From Zizania palustris (taxonomy: Eukaryota; Streptophyta; Magnoliopsida; Poales; Poaceae), in the NCBI GenBank assembly GCA_019279435.1, contig JAAALK010000289.1, forward strand, positions 29,628,603 through 29,692,602: 64,000 nt of DNA. The letters are read 5' to 3'. The notes below the pieces were generated by a model, which worked only from the letters and a program-made list of their open reading frames with translations, did not search any database and was not told the origin of the DNA. The position numbers and the translations under genes are program-made. Below are positions 31,387 to 43,490 of the stretch, piece after piece (the stretch's first letter is position 1; each line of letters starts with the position of its first letter).

Positions 31387-32877
31387 TTGTCATCACCGCC
31401 TGTGGTGAGAGCACCCAAGGCTGGGATTCTGTTTTGGTTGTACATCGCCGCTAAAGGTGGCATGATTAGATCCGCGCTAACCCAGGAGGTGGAGGGAAAG
31501 GAGTACATCATCACATTCTTGAGCCGCCGCCTACTGGATGTTGAAACCAGGTACGCGTTTGTGGAATGGTTGTGTTTATCACTTTATTACGCGTGCACTA
31601 AGTTACGCCATTATCTTCTCCCCGCTACATGTGTTGTCGTTTGCCAAACCGACGTTATAAAGCACATGTTACAGAAGCCGATTCTAAGTGGAAGAATCGA
31701 AAAATGGGCTTACGCGTTGATTGAGTATGATTTGGCCTACGGGCCCCTGAGAGCAGTGAAAGGCCAAGTCGTAGCCAACTTTATAGTTGATCATCACATA
31801 GATGTTAGCTGGAGTGATACTATTGCTCTAGTTGAGGTAGTACCATGGAAAATCTATTTTGATGGTTCGGCTTGCAATAATGGCCAAGGCATTGGAGTAG
31901 TTCTCATATCACCTAGTGGTATGCGCTTTGAAGCCTCGGCCCGACTAGAGTTTTCTTCCACTAATAACCAAGCCGAATACGAAGCTTTGTTGTTAGGACT
32001 TGAATTACTAGAGTCTGTAGGCGCTAAACATGTTCACGCATATGGTGATTCGTTATTAGTAGTACAACAAGTAGCTAAGAATGCTCAATGTTTTAATGGC
32101 TTGCTGAATAGTTACTTGGACAAATGTCTAGACATAGTTACTGCTTTTGATGATTTCAAAATATCTCACGTATCAAGAGAAGCCAATTCAACCGCCAATG
32201 ATTTGACTCAACATGCATCTGGCTACCAAGTTAGGAGAGGGAAATTTTCTATATTGGAGAAGCCGGTGTTCTGTCTTACTGCCAAAGCCAGTAAAGGTGG
32301 GAGGGCGCACGCCTCGGGTCGAACCCCTCGGGTCACCGAAGGCCCCCGCACGCCGAAGCCCCTGGATCGGAGTGCTCTTCCGATCGAAGGATCTAGCACG
32401 CCGGAGCCCATAGTGCGAAGCCTCCCGGACGGAGAAGGCTCCCCGGGGTCCGAACCCTCCAAAGGGCTTCAGCCTAGCACACTCCGAATGGCCACCTCGG
32501 CCGGGCTTTGGCAGGAGCTTGAATGGCTCGGGGGGCACCCCGAAATCAGTAACTTGGAAGTCTTTTCAGAAGGCGGACCAACGAAGCCCTCTGAAGCCTA
32601 CAAGGGCGATTGGAGAGTCCCAATCGTCCATTATTTGAGAGACCCTAGCCAAAGGGTTGATCGGAAGGTTCGGCGACAAGCGTTCAAATTTGTGTTGTTG
32701 GACGACACGTTGTATCGCCGAACCATCGATAGAGTGCTATTAATGTGTCTAGACCATGAGAAGTCCCAAGTGGCTATAGGAGAAGTCCATGAGGGGCTTT
32801 GCGGCACTCACCAGTCGGCCCAAAAAATGAGTTGGATGCTCAAAAGAGCGGGTTTTTATTGGCCGACTATGACTTAA
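31387..32877 (+). CDS. RNase H, additional RNase H and integrase N-terminal part of element B
   Basis: One open frame of about 496 residues. First comes the end of the RT-linked RNase H (IITFLSRRLLDVETRY, WAYALIEYDL). About residues 155-280 form a second RNase H-like domain (WKIYFDGSACNNGQGIGVVL, STNNQAEYEALLLGLEL, VHAYGDSLLVVQQV, ISHVSREANSTANDL) with the Asp, Glu and Asp residues expected. A second RNase H is a hallmark of the Tat group. A Pro-rich linker full of CCGAAG repeats follows, then the integrase zinc-binding start (EVHEGLCGTHQSAQKM). A TAA at 32875 ends it before the two Cys (RCEACQKF) of the zinc site. Confidence 0.85.
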   Translation: MSSPPVVRAPKAGILFWLYIAAKGGMIRSALTQEVEGKEYIITFLSRRLLDVETRYAFVEWLCLSLYYACTKLRHYLLPATCVVVCQTDVIKHMLQKPILSGRIEKWAYALIEYDLAYGPLRAVKGQVVANFIVDHHIDVSWSDTIALVEVVPWKIYFDGSACNNGQGIGVVLISPSGMRFEASARLEFSSTNNQAEYEALLLGLELLESVGAKHVHAYGDSLLVVQQVAKNAQCFNGLLNSYLDKCLDIVTAFDDFKISHVSREANSTANDLTQHASGYQVRRGKFSILEKPVFCLTAKASKGGRAHASGRTPRVTEGPRTPKPLDRSALPIEGSSTPEPIVRSLPDGEGSPGSEPSKGLQPSTLRMATSAGLWQELEWLGGHPEISNLEVFSEGGPTKPSEAYKGDWRVPIVHYLRDPSQRVDRKVRRQAFKFVLLDDTLYRRTIDRVLLMCLDHEKSQVAIGEVHEGLCGTHQSAQKMSWMLKRAGFYWPTMT

Positions 32878-33867
32878 GATTGTTTCGAGTACTACAGACG
32901 GTGTGAGGCATGTCAGAAGTTTGGCAACATCCAGTTAGCTCCTGCCTCATTGCTCAATCCTATTGTCAAGCCATGGCCGTTTCGAGGTTGGGGTTTAGAC
33001 TTCATCGGCCAGATCTACCCTCCTTCCTCGAAGGGGCATCGGTTCGTGTTGATGGCGACAAATTACTTCACCAAATGGACCGAAGCCGTACCTCTCAAGA
33101 ACATGACTCACAATGAGGTACGTGGTTTCATTTTGAAGCACATCATACATAGATTCAGCATCCCTCAAACTCTTACTATGGATCAAGGTAGTTCATTTGT
33201 TTCTAAAGAAGTAAGGGACTTCACCGAATACTATGACATTAAGTTGATAAACTCTTCATCTTACTATGCTTAGGCCAATGGTCAGACCGAGTCTAGTAAT
33301 AAAACCGTGATTAAGCTTATTAAGAAGAAAATTGAAGAATTTCCTAAAAGGTGGCATGAAGTGCTTTCCGAGGCGTTATGGGCTTGTAGGATTGCAAAGC
33401 ACGGTGCCACCAAGGTCAGGCCATATGAGTTGGTATATGGACAAGAAGTCATTCTGCATGTAGAGGTAGATCTTGGATCCTTAAGAGTGTTAAAGCAAGA
33501 CGGCTTATCGGTCAATGAGTATGAGGCTCTTCTGAAGGATAATCTGGAGGAAGTGACCAATAAGAGACTAAGGGCTTTAGAAGCCATAGAAGTAGACAAG
33601 AAGAGAGTAGCTAAAGCCTACAATAAAATGGTTAAACGAAAATCGTTTCAAATAAGAGACTTGGTATGGAAAACCATTTTACCCTTAGGCACGAAGAGTC
33701 CCAAATTTGGTAAATGGTCACCTAGTTGGGAAGGTCCTTTTAAGATAGTCGAAATCGCTCCCGGCAACGCATACATATTGGAATCCCTGCAGGGAGAGCG
33801 GTTTCGAAGAGCTTTGAATGGTAGGTACTTGAAAAGGTATTTCCCAAGTGTGTGGCAAACATCATAA
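32878..33867 (+). pseudogene. Integrase core and C-terminal domain of element B
   Basis: The frame containing GLDFIGQIYPPSSKG (first Asp), TLTMDQGSSFVSKE (second Asp) and NGQTESSNKTV (Glu) keeps the full DDE triad but has a TAG at 33271 just before the Glu block. The final frame (33307-33867) holds the C-terminal, DNA-binding GPFKIVEIAPGNAY/LNGRYLKRYFPS region and no chromodomain. The integrase would insert the cDNA with a 5-bp staggered cut, matching the ACACC duplication. Confidence 0.87.
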
Positions 33868-33935
33868 AAGTGTCGAAAAGCCGATACGAATGGTATCATC
33901 TTCAGCTCATTATGCTTTTAGTTCACTAGTTCACT

Positions 33936-33953
33936 AAAAGGCAGGGGGGCATG
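33936..33953 (+). promoter_or_regulatory. Polypurine tract of element B
   Basis: AAAAGGCAGGGGGGCATG directly before the 3' LTR. The same tract with one G fewer precedes the 3' LTR of element C at 54729-54744. Confidence 0.8.
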
Positions 33954-35285
33954 TGTTGATAGCAAAAAATGGCATTAATGGCTAGATTGTCAAAATATCA
34001 ATTTTTGGTGATTTGGGCCGAAAGTACACATGTCCAGGGTTTGTCCGAAGCCCTACAGGGCCGAAGTCCGTTGAGCTATGGGCTCTGAAAGCCTCTAGCC
34101 AGCCCATGGGCTTCGGCTAGGAAGCCTTCGGAGGCCCACATTGCCAAAGCTTCAGAAGCCTTGACGGGCCTGGCCGAAGCCCACGCTGCCGAAGCTTCAA
34201 CCCGAGGAGCAGGCCTCGACGGGCCTAGCCGAAGCCCACTTCGGCAGAGGTAGAGTTGTATGCGTTTCCAGCTCAATCTCTATCTCTATCTCTATCTAGC
34301 CGGATTAATAGTAGATTAGATTAGGAATTAAGTCCCTATAAATAGAGAGGCAAGTCCAGTGTAGAGAGCCCCCAACTCAAACCAAACCAAAGCCCTAACT
34401 TTGATTGCATTTACTTTACCTTTATTTTCCTGTACCTCTTCATGGGTTTGCCTGGAAGCCCTCCGTCGGCCGCTACGGAACAGTGGTAACCCTTGTTACT
34501 TCGCATGTGAAGTATCCTTTAATCTATGTAATTGATTGCTATCGCCTTGTTACTTCGCCTGTGAAGTATCCGCTAATGTGCGTAACAGATTGCTACCTTT
34601 GCTACTAGTGCAACACTTAGCAATATTTGGTCTTCAGGCCGAATTGGTACTTCACACTCTTCTGTTGCAGGTTCGCACGTTCGGAGCCACTTCGTCGGAG
34701 GTGTCCGGAGCTGAGAGATCGGTTTCGGAGGTCGTCAGACACCCTTCGGCGGGATTGCAGGCTCCGACAACAGGCTTCGCCAGCGTACTTCGTCGTGACA
34801 GGCTTCGCTACGACTATACTCCACATCGGACGAAATTGCGCTCACGCGCGGCCCTCGCGTCATTATTCCGTAGCTTACTGTATCGGAGATCTCACGCCGA
34901 ACCCCGCTGTTCGGAGGTGATCATCGCGTCTAGATCCGTTCGGAGTCTATCTTCAGTCGGATCGGTCTGAACACCGAAGCACCCTTCGGCGGAGTACTTC
35001 GCGTAGAACGCCGAAGGTACCCTTCGGCGCACCCTTCGCACCAGACTTCGAACCAGACGGGCTCCGACTGGTTTGCTTATTTTATTCTGTTTAATCTATC
35101 TTTTTCGGCTAATTGGATTATTTTGTGTAATCTGGTTGCCTAGCGACTCCACCCCCCTTATCACGATTAAGGGTAGTCGTAACGCGACGTCGGTGCCACG
35201 TCACGCTTAGGCATGTCCCTAAGTATCCATGCACATTTGGATTGTCGAACTGACCCAAGTGCGGGGGCACGTTTCCGTGTCAACA
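33954..35285 (+). repeat. 3' LTR of element B
   Basis: 1332 bp, TGTTGATAGC...GTGTCAACA, ending next to the ACACC duplication. TATA box at 34337-34345. CTTCGG/CCGAAG-rich like its partner. Confidence 0.93.
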
Positions 35286-35302
35286 ACACCTCAATCATCT
35301 TG

Positions 35303-36470
35303 TCACACACTCGGGAAGTACTTTTTCAAATACTTGCCATTAAGAGCTATCTGAAATCGCTCTCCTTGCAAAGACTCTAACAAGTATGCATTACCTGGAG
35401 TGATTTCGACAACCTTAAAAGGACCTTCCCAACTAGGTGACCACTTGCCAAACTTCACGCTTTTAGTGCATAAAGGCAAAATCGTCTTCCATACCAAGTC
35501 ACCAACCTAAAATGATTTTGCTCTTACTTTCTTGTTATAAGCTCTAGCTACTCTTTGCTTGTCTCTCTATTGCTGCTAGAGCTCTCAATCTCTTGTTAGT
35601 CACTTCTTCCAAACTATGTTTCAAGAGAAGTTCATAATCACCGATCGATAAACTATCTTGCTTAAGTAATCTCAAAGAGCCAAGATTCACCTCTACTAGT
35701 AAAATGACTTCTTATCCATACACCAACTCATACGGACTCACATTTGTAGCACCATGCTTCGCTATCCTACATGCCCATAACGCCTTAGAAATCACTTCAT
35801 GCCACCTTCTAGGAAACTCATCAATCTTTTTCTTAATGAGTTTAATCACAACCTTATTACTAGACCTGACCTGACCATTGGCCTGAGCATAGATGGTGAG
35901 GAGTTGTCAACTTTATACCATAATATTTGGCAAAATCTCTTACTTCTTTAGAAATAAATGAAGTACCCTGATATATAGTAAGAGTTTGGGGAATACCAAA
36001 TCTATGTATAATGTGTTTTAAGATGAAATCAATTACCTCGTTGTGAGTCATATTCTTGAGTGGCACGGCCTCGGTCCACTTGGTGAAATAATCCATAGCC
36101 ATCAACATGAACCGATGCCCTTTTAAAGAAGGAGGATGAATTTGGCCGATGAAGTCCAATCCCTAACCTTAGAACGGTCATGGTTTGATAATAGGATTAA
36201 GAAAAGATGCGGGAGCAAGCTGAATATTACCAAACCTTTGACATGCCTCACATCCTCTATAATACTTGAAATAATCTTCAGTCATCGTCGGCCAAAAAAA
36301 ACTCACTCTCTTGAGCATCCAACTCATCTTCTGGCCCGACTAATGAGTACTGCAAAGTCCATGAACTTATCCTATAGCAACTTTAGATTAATTGACATTC
36401 AAATTTTTCAAAAGTACTCCAACTGTTCGGCGACACAATACATCATCAAGCAACACAAATTTAAACACTT
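35303..36470 (-). pseudogene. Integrase of element A, C-terminal and core part
   Basis: Minus-strand fragments: GPFKVVEITPGNAY and LNGKYLKKYFPSV (35497-35303), a middle with frameshifts, and the core MDFIGQIHPPSLKGHRF...EAVPLKNMTHNEV (36159-35860). The block aligned with element B's TMDQGSSF reads TIYQGTSF, so the second catalytic Asp is Tyr. The zinc-binding region (about 36200-36380) is frameshifted. It is homologous throughout to 32878-33867 in opposite orientation. Element B sits just after its last codons. Confidence 0.85.
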
Positions 36471-36471
36471 G

Positions 36472-37535
36472 TCACTGAACTTTCTGATCAACCCTCTGAC
36501 TAGGATCCTTCAAATATTGAATAATTGGAGTTCTCCAATCATCCATGTGCCCTCTAGAAGCCTCTGCTGAATTCTCAACTGAATCGACATTCAAAAACAA
36601 ATTCTCTACTTGCCCCCTTGGCCCCGGACCAATCTGGCACGGGTTAGTCAAACCGGCCGTAGCAGGCTGGTCAAACCGACCGTTGTTAGATGACTGACAC
36701 GGGGTGGTCAAACCGGCATGGCATGACCAGTCAGACCAACTGAGTCCCCATAGTCGGACCAGCAAAGCAGGGCCGGTCAGACCAATGTAGTTTGACTCGC
36801 ATGGCACAATTTTGTCAACCATCGGCTTTTCTCTTGTGAAAATTTTACCTATTTTGACTTGATAGCTAGATGTTTGCTGAGCCAAATCATTTGCTATTGA
36901 GTTGGCTTATCTAGACACATGAGAGATTTCAGAATCATCAAGTGTACCAATTATGTCTAGACATTTGTCCAAATAGCTATTTAATAAACCATTGAAGCAT
37001 TGAGCATCTTTAGCTACTTGTTGCACAACTAATAGAGAATCACCATATGCATGAACATATTTAACACCCATGGATTCTAGAAGTTCAAGTCCTAACAATA
37101 AAGCTTCATATTTGGCTTGATTATTAGTGGATGGGAATTCTAAACGGGTCGATGTCTCGAAACTCATGTCGCTAGGCGATATGAGAACTATTCCAACACC
37201 TTAGCCATTCTTGCAAGCCAAACCATCAAAGTAAAGTTTCCACGACATTGCTTCAACTAGAGCAGTGTCAATACTCCAATTGACATCTACATGATGATCA
37301 ACTATAAAATTTGTGACAATTTGGCCTTCCATATCTTTCAAGGATTCATAAGCCAAATCGTACTCTATCAAAGCATAAGCCCACTTTTCGATTCTCCCAC
37401 TTAGAATCAGCTTTTGCAACATGTACTTTATAACATCGGTCTGACAAGTAACAATACATGTTCTAGATAGAAGATAGTGTCGAAGTTTGGTACATGCATA
37501 GTAAAGTGATAAACATAAATGCTCTAAAAACATGT
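36472..37535 (-). pseudogene. Additional RNase H region of element A
   Basis: Minus frames 37569-37201 (LCLSLYYACTKLRHYL, WAYALIEYDLAYES, WKLYFDGLACKNG) and 37167-36907 (STNNQAKYEALLLGLEL, VHAYGDSLLVVQQV) match element B's second RNase H with a stop between them. 36885-36472 is a linker where GGTCNGACC-type microrepeats (36640-36790) replace the CCGAAG repeats of element B, followed by the start of the integrase zinc region. Confidence 0.82.
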
Positions 37536-38473
37536 ACCTTGTCTCGACATCCAACAAGCAATGACTCAAGAACGTGATGATGTACTCCTCCCCTTCTACT
37601 TATTGAGACTACAGGGCTCCTATCACACAATCTTCCGCAGCAACATACAACCAAAATGGAATTCCGGCTTTTGGCGCTCTCACCACCGGTGGTGATGACA
37701 AGCACTTCTTGATTTGGTCAAAAGCACGTTGCTGACTTGCCCCCTAAGTGAATCTGGCTTTGTTCTTTAGCCAAAATATAGGGACAAAAGCATTGATCTT
37801 GCCAGACAAGTTAGATATGAAACGACATAAATAATTTACCTTTCCTAGCAACTTCTGCACATCTCTCTTGCGTGTCAGCGCTTCAAACTCTATAATCTTC
37901 TCAAGTATCTTATGATCAATTTCAATACCTCTCTCATGGATCATGCATCCTAAGAACTTACTCGCTGACACGCCAAAAGCACACTTGAGTGGGTTCATTT
38001 TCAATCCATACTATCGCATTCTTTCAAAAGCAACTCTCAAATCAGCTAGATGGTTACCCATAGAATCTGATTTGACTACAACATCATCTATGTAGACTTC
38101 TAACATAGCTCCTAGCAAGTCATGAAAGATCAAATTCATAGCACATTGATATGTAGCACCAGCATTCTTCAAACCAAAAGTCATCACTACCAACTCAAAC
38201 AAGCCAACAAAACCAAAACATCTAAATGCCATTTTGTAGACATCCTCTTCGGCAATGAAAATTTGATTATAATCAGCGTTACCATCAAGAAAACATAGTT
38301 TCTTGTGTCCTGAAGCATCGTTGATCAACATGTCGACTATCAACATGATATATTCATCCTTTGGAGTGGCCTTGTTCAAGTCCCTTAAATCAATACACAC
38401 ACGAATCTTGCCACTCCCTTTCTTTTCCACAACCACAATGTTAGCAACCCATTAAGCATACCTTCATGTCCTA
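37536..38473 (-). pseudogene. Reverse transcriptase of element A, left copy of a 938-bp duplication
   Basis: Contains the RT core (KGSGKIRVCIDLRDLNKATP, FLDGNADYNQI, FGLKNAGATYQCAM, LEVYIDDVVVKSD; 38436-38011) and the following GLKMNPLKCAFGVSASKFLG segment (to 37744), separated by an in-frame UAG at 38013-38011 and closed by another at 37746-37744. It is the same length as 45402-46339, with about 18 differences by eye. It continues without a break into the rest of pol to the left, so it still has the copia target site in its empty form at 37536. Confidence 0.88.
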
Positions 38474-41400
38474 CCATTGTGAGTATTGTCAGAGAGACAG
38501 GCATCTTGCAGAGTTTTGCTTCAGGAGGAAGCGGGTTGAGAGGTCATAGAGAGCTCGTGGTGGCCAGGAGCAGTTCTACCAGCAGGGTGATAGACTGAGA
38601 GTTACTCGACGTGGGGAGAGGCTAGAGGCCAGGCCGCGTCGTGTAGGTGGTGGTAGAGGAGACGGCTTTCATGTCTGTGCTCCAGATGGCGGTGTTCGCT
38701 CCGGCAGAGCTCCAGGCCATTTTGGATACGGCCCTGGACCTCGTGGCCGAGGTTTTAGGCAGAACCGTGGACCACGCTTTGAGCCGTGTTTTGGTCCAGA
38801 TCCTTATGATGATTTCTGCTTTCCATCTTTTGAGCAGATGGCTCGACACTGGTTTAGTTCTTTTGCTAAACCTGGTGCCGGACCATTTGCTCCCCCTTAC
38901 AACCACTGATTGTGCAGGATCGGGGACTGGAGGATGTTTGGATCATGGACTCAGGATGCTCTCGCCACATGACGGGACATCGCAGATGGTTCTCCAGTCT
39001 CTCTTCCCCGAGCTCCAAAGAATACATCACTTTCGGGAACAGTGGTCAAGGGAAGGTACACGACATTGGCTCAATTCGCATCTCAGGCCATTTCTCTTTG
39101 AAGAACGTTGCTTTGGTTGGAAATTTGAACTTCAATTTGATTTATGTTTCGCAACTTCTTGAGGATGGTTTGGAGGTTCGTTTTAAGAAGGGCAGTTCTT
39201 CTATGGTTGATTCTAGAGGGTCTTTGATTTGCCAGATCTTACCCTTCGGTAAGGTTTTTCGGATTGACTTCTCTAGTTCTTTTGGCCCTTCTCGCTGTTT
39301 GATTGCTGGATCCTCCTCTGAGCTCTGGAAGTGGCATAGGAGGTTCAGCCATTTGAGTTTTGATCTGCTAGTCAGATTGAGCTCTATGGACCTCATCTGA
39401 GGATTGCCCAAGCTTAAGATGGAGAAGGATCTAGTTTGCCATCCCTGTCGTCACGGGAAAATGGTTGCCGCTTCTCACTCACCTGTGACTCAGGTGATGA
39501 CTTCATATCCAGGCGAGCTGTTACACATGGACACTGTTTGTCCAGCTCGGATACGCTCAGTCGGTGGGAAGTGGTATGCGCTTGTGATTGTTGACGATTT
39601 TTCTCGATTTTCGTGGGTTTTCTTCTTGGAGTCTAAGGATGAGACTTTTCATTTTGTTCATGACCTGATTTTGAAGCTGAAGAATGAGAACAATGGTCGG
39701 ATGCGAGCGATTCACTCTGAGAATGGCTCTGAGTACAAGAACTCTCAGTTCGTCAGCTTTTGTCGTGATCAGGGTCTTGATCATCAGTTTTCTGCTCCTT
39801 ACACTCCCCCAAAGAACGGCGTTGTGGAACGAAAGAACCGCACGCTAGTCGAGATGGCCAGGACGATGCTCGATGAGCACATGATTCCTAGGTGTTTTTG
39901 GGCTGAAGCCATGAACACGGCTTGCTATCTGGCCAACCGCATTTTTCTTAGAGCTTACCTGGGTAAGACTTCATATGAGTTGCGGTTTGGCAGACAGCCC
40001 AAGGTAAGCCACTTGCGAGAGTTTGGCTGCAAGTGCTTTGTGCTCAAGAAGGGAGGGCATTTGGACAAGTTTGAGTCTCATTGCTGGGATGGAGTTTTTC
40101 TTGGCTATGCTTTGCATTCTCGAGGCTTCCGTGTTTGGAACCTCGACTCCCAACAGCTTGTCGAGACTTGCGAGGTTTCGTTTGATGAGTCCTTGCCTTC
40201 TTTGACTCCTTCTTTTGAGCTTTCTGGTGATGGTGAGCTCACAGAATCCATCTTCGAGGAAGATGACGACACTCCAGCTGTTGATGAGGGTGGGCCATCT
40301 ACACAGCCTGCAGAACCCACACCTTCTGAGACTTCGACTGAGGACGAGGGTGGACCTCTGATCACTTCTTCCACTTCGATCGAGCCCTCTCAGTCGAGTC
40401 CAGAGGTGCCAGCTGCTGACTCCGGTGAGGTGACTTCAGATCACCAGGGATCCCGAGCAGTTCAGCGTGATCACCCCTCAGAGCTCATCATCGGTGATTT
40501 GTCTAAAAGGACTTTGCGATCTTCTGTTGACTCTCTTGCTGTGTTTGTTGAATCTGCTTTTGTTGCATCTTTTGAGCCCAGAGACGTTTCTCATGCTCTC
40601 TCTGATTCGAATTGGATCAATGCTATGCAAGAAGAGCTTGAGAATTTTGTCTGCAATCGGGTTTGGACACTGGTTGAGCTGCCACCCGGATGCAACCCCA
40701 TAGGCACCAAGTGGGTGTTCAAAAACAAGCAAGGTGAAGATGGGGTTGTGGTGCGCAATAAAGCTCGACTAGTTGCCCAGGCTTTTTGCTAGAAGGAGGG
40801 TATTGACTTTGAGGAGACTTTCGCCACTATTGCCCGTCTTGAGTCCATTCGCATTCTCTTAGCTTTTGCCGCTTCGAAGGGTTTTAAGCTTTTTCAAATG
40901 GATGTCAAGAGTGCTTTTCTGAACGGGTACATAGAGGAGGAAGTCTATGTTAGGCAGCCCCCCGGTTTTGAGAACCCTAAGTTTCCTCGACATGTTTTTA
41001 AGTTGCAAAAAGCTTTATACGGTCTGAAGCAAGCCCCTAGGGCTTGGTATGACCGGTTGAAGCAATTTTTGTTGGGGAAGGGCTTTGTGATGGGTTCTGT
41101 GGATAAAACTCTTTTCTTGCTCAGAGATGCATCAGATTTCTTGGTTGCTCAGATATACGTGGACGATATCATTTTTGGTGGTACTACTGACGCTCTTGTG
41201 TCCAAGTTTTCTAAGCAGATGCACAGTGAGTTTGAGATGAGCCTCATGAGTGAGCTCAAGTATTTCCTAGGACTCCAGATCAAGTAGACCAAGGACGACA
41301 CTTTCATCCACCAGGGTAAGTACACTCGAGACATGTTGAAGAAGTTTGACTTTGGTGGAGAGCTGAAGCCTCAAATGACCCCAATGGGTACATCTGGAGG

Positions 41401-42106
41401 CCTGGACAAGGACGAGGGCGGCGTCAAGGTCAATGAGAGAGAGTTTCGAGGGATGATTGGTTCACTGTTGTACTTGACGACGATGAGGCCAGACATACAG
41501 TTCACCGTGAGACTATGCGTACGCTTCTAGTCTTCACCACACGCGTCTCGTCAGCAGGCTGTCAAGCGCATTTTCAGGTATCTTACCTATGTGCCTGATC
41601 TTGGTCTTTATTACTCAGCATCATCATCTCTTGATTTACCTGGCTTTTCGGACGCTGACTTTGGTGGGTGTCGGTTGGATCGCAAGTCGACTTCCGGTAC
41701 TTGCTAGTTTCTTGGTTCGTCTCTTGTCTCTTGGTCTTCTCGAAAGCAGTCTGGAGTTGCACTTTCGACCACCGAGGCTGAGTATGTAGCTGCTGCTAGC
41801 TGCTGCTCACAGTTGGTTTGGATGATTTCCACATTGCGAGATTTTGGGTTGTTCTTTCCTACCAGAGTACCTTTGTTTTGTGACAGCACCAGTGCGATTA
41901 GTGTAGGGAAAAACCCTTGTCTCCATTCAAAAACCAAACACATTGATGTGCGCTTTCACTTTCTGAGGGATCAATATGAGAAAGGTATTATTGACCTTGT
42001 TCATGTTGATACCCATCATTAGTTGGCTGACATTTTCACCAAACCCCTAGATCAGTCTACCTTTGAGTGTTTACGAGGGGATTTGGGTGTTGTGTATCCT
42101 TTTTAG
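38474..42106 (+). pseudogene. Copia gag-pol polyprotein, N-terminally truncated with stops
   Basis: Order: knuckle CEYCQRDRHLAEFC (38482 on); protease WIMDSGCSRHMTG (D-S-G near 38948); pre-integrase WKWHRRFSHLSFDLL; integrase LLHMDTVCP (Asp), IHSENGSEYKN (Glu where Asp is normal) and PPKNGVVERKNRTL (Glu); a long acidic linker; RT FQMDVKSAFLNGYIEEEVYV and IYVDDIIFGG; RNase H FSDADFGGCRLDRKSTSG, STTEAEYVAAA and LHSKTKHIDVRFHFLRD; ending DIFTKPLD...VVYPF. Stops or frame breaks lie near 39400, 40792, 41287, 41530, 41705 and 42022; most RT and RNase H residues remain. The D-to-E change in integrase and the missing 5' end make it inactive. Confidence 0.9.
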
Positions 42107-43490
42107 GATATTTTACGTCAGTTTTATTTCTTCTTTACTCTTTTCTTGAGTCTTTTTGTGTGTGTCCATATCATGCATATTCACATATCACACTTTGAGC
42201 CTGCTTCTATTATATGATTGAACTGCTTTACTTATTCTAGCTGGTACACGCTTTTGATTACTTGTCGATGATCATGCTTTGCTTCAGTTCACATGATATG
42301 TCTGATATCTGTCATATGCATGGCTTTTATGCTTTAAAATTGAAAAATGATCACCATTGCTTCTGGTAACTAGCATGTGTAGGCTGAATGCTTTTGCTAT
42401 CTGTTACATGCCTTGTAGCTAGTTCCTCACTTAGATGCAGATATGCAACTTGGACATCTATATGCTTTTACATGGAAAATGTGTTATAAAAATGATAAAA
42501 ATCAAAAATGAATGAAAATTCCATGCCTTTTTATGCTTAAGTTGAAAAGATCCAAGTGGGTTTGCTTTGTCGCATTGCATTGTTCTGGACTGCTTACCAT
42601 AGCACTTTGGTATGAACAAGGACAATGTTGTGTATGCCAAGACCAATGTATTAAGCTTCTGATGGTCCAGTTTTGGCCTAGGCTTGACTTGGTCGGTTAG
42701 CATAAGGTTTGACATGCAAATAACCCTTGGAAAAAATGAAAAAGGAAAAAGAAAAAAGCCTGAAAATGAAAAAGATAACAAGTTTGCTGAAGCACTTTGA
42801 TTTGGACAATGCTTATCTTGGTAGATATTAGTTAGCTTCTGCATCTCATGCTTTACCTTGATTGACAACTGGAAAATGTGGTGATGATTTTGTTTGCGAA
42901 AATTGAAAAATTGTGTGCTAATGACTTTCTTTAGATATCATCTGTTGCACTGATCATGCCATGTGTCTTAGACAATATGTCTTTTGCTATACCTGTTAGA
43001 TGTTGTAATTGCAGTCAATCATATCTGAGAAGCATGCTTTCTACACTCCATCTGCACCCCAGTTGCATTCATTGCATATTTTGAGGGGGAGTTGCATTTC
43101 AGGGGGAGTCTGTGTCTCTTTAGAGTGCATTTAGTCTCACTTGATGAGTCCAATTGTCAACAAGGGGGAGAAATTTTGGGAGAAGAGTTTAAGGGGGAGT
43201 TTTGGCTTTCTCTGGGATTTGTTTTAGGGGGAGTTTTTGTCCCAGTTGTCCTTACTCGATATCCTTGTTGATAATTCTGAGATTGCAGTCGTTTTTGAGC
43301 TTTTACTTTTGGTTAACCATAATGACCGCTTTCTTGCTTTTGTTTGGCTTTTGGTCATTAGGGTTAAACTTTTACTTTATTTTCCTCTTCTCTATTTTCT
43401 TTTGTTTTGTTTTCGTGTTTCCACATGTGCTCGCAGGTACTGAAGAGCTGATGAAGAGAAATGTTGACAATGCACTCATCAAGGGGAGAT
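42107..43490 (+). other. Post-pol region of the copia with repeated polypurine tracts
   Basis: No credible ORF; the hydrophobic 122-residue frame at 43202-43570 is a chance frame in T-rich DNA. AGGGGGAG-type tracts occur at about 43083, 43101, 43163, 43191 and 43226, and AAGGGGAGATTG at 43481 abuts the LTR. Multiple polypurine tracts before the 3' LTR are a described feature of Sireviruses. Confidence 0.65.

Larger units (their letters stand above)
15084..35285 (+). mobile_element. Element B: Tat-type Ty3/gypsy retrotransposon containing element N
   Basis: LTRs at 15084-16444 and 33954-35285 with a perfect 5-bp duplication ACACC (15079-15083 and 35286-35290). It is inserted in the 3' untranslated part of element A, between A's integrase end and A's polypurine tract. 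Without element N it is about 10.4 kb. The internal order is PBS, gag, protease, RT/RNase H, additional RNase H, integrase, polypurine tract. Integrase lacks a chromodomain and the extra RNase H places it in the non-chromoviral Tat group. Several stops and one-base frameshifts break pol, so it is not autonomous now. Confidence 0.93.
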
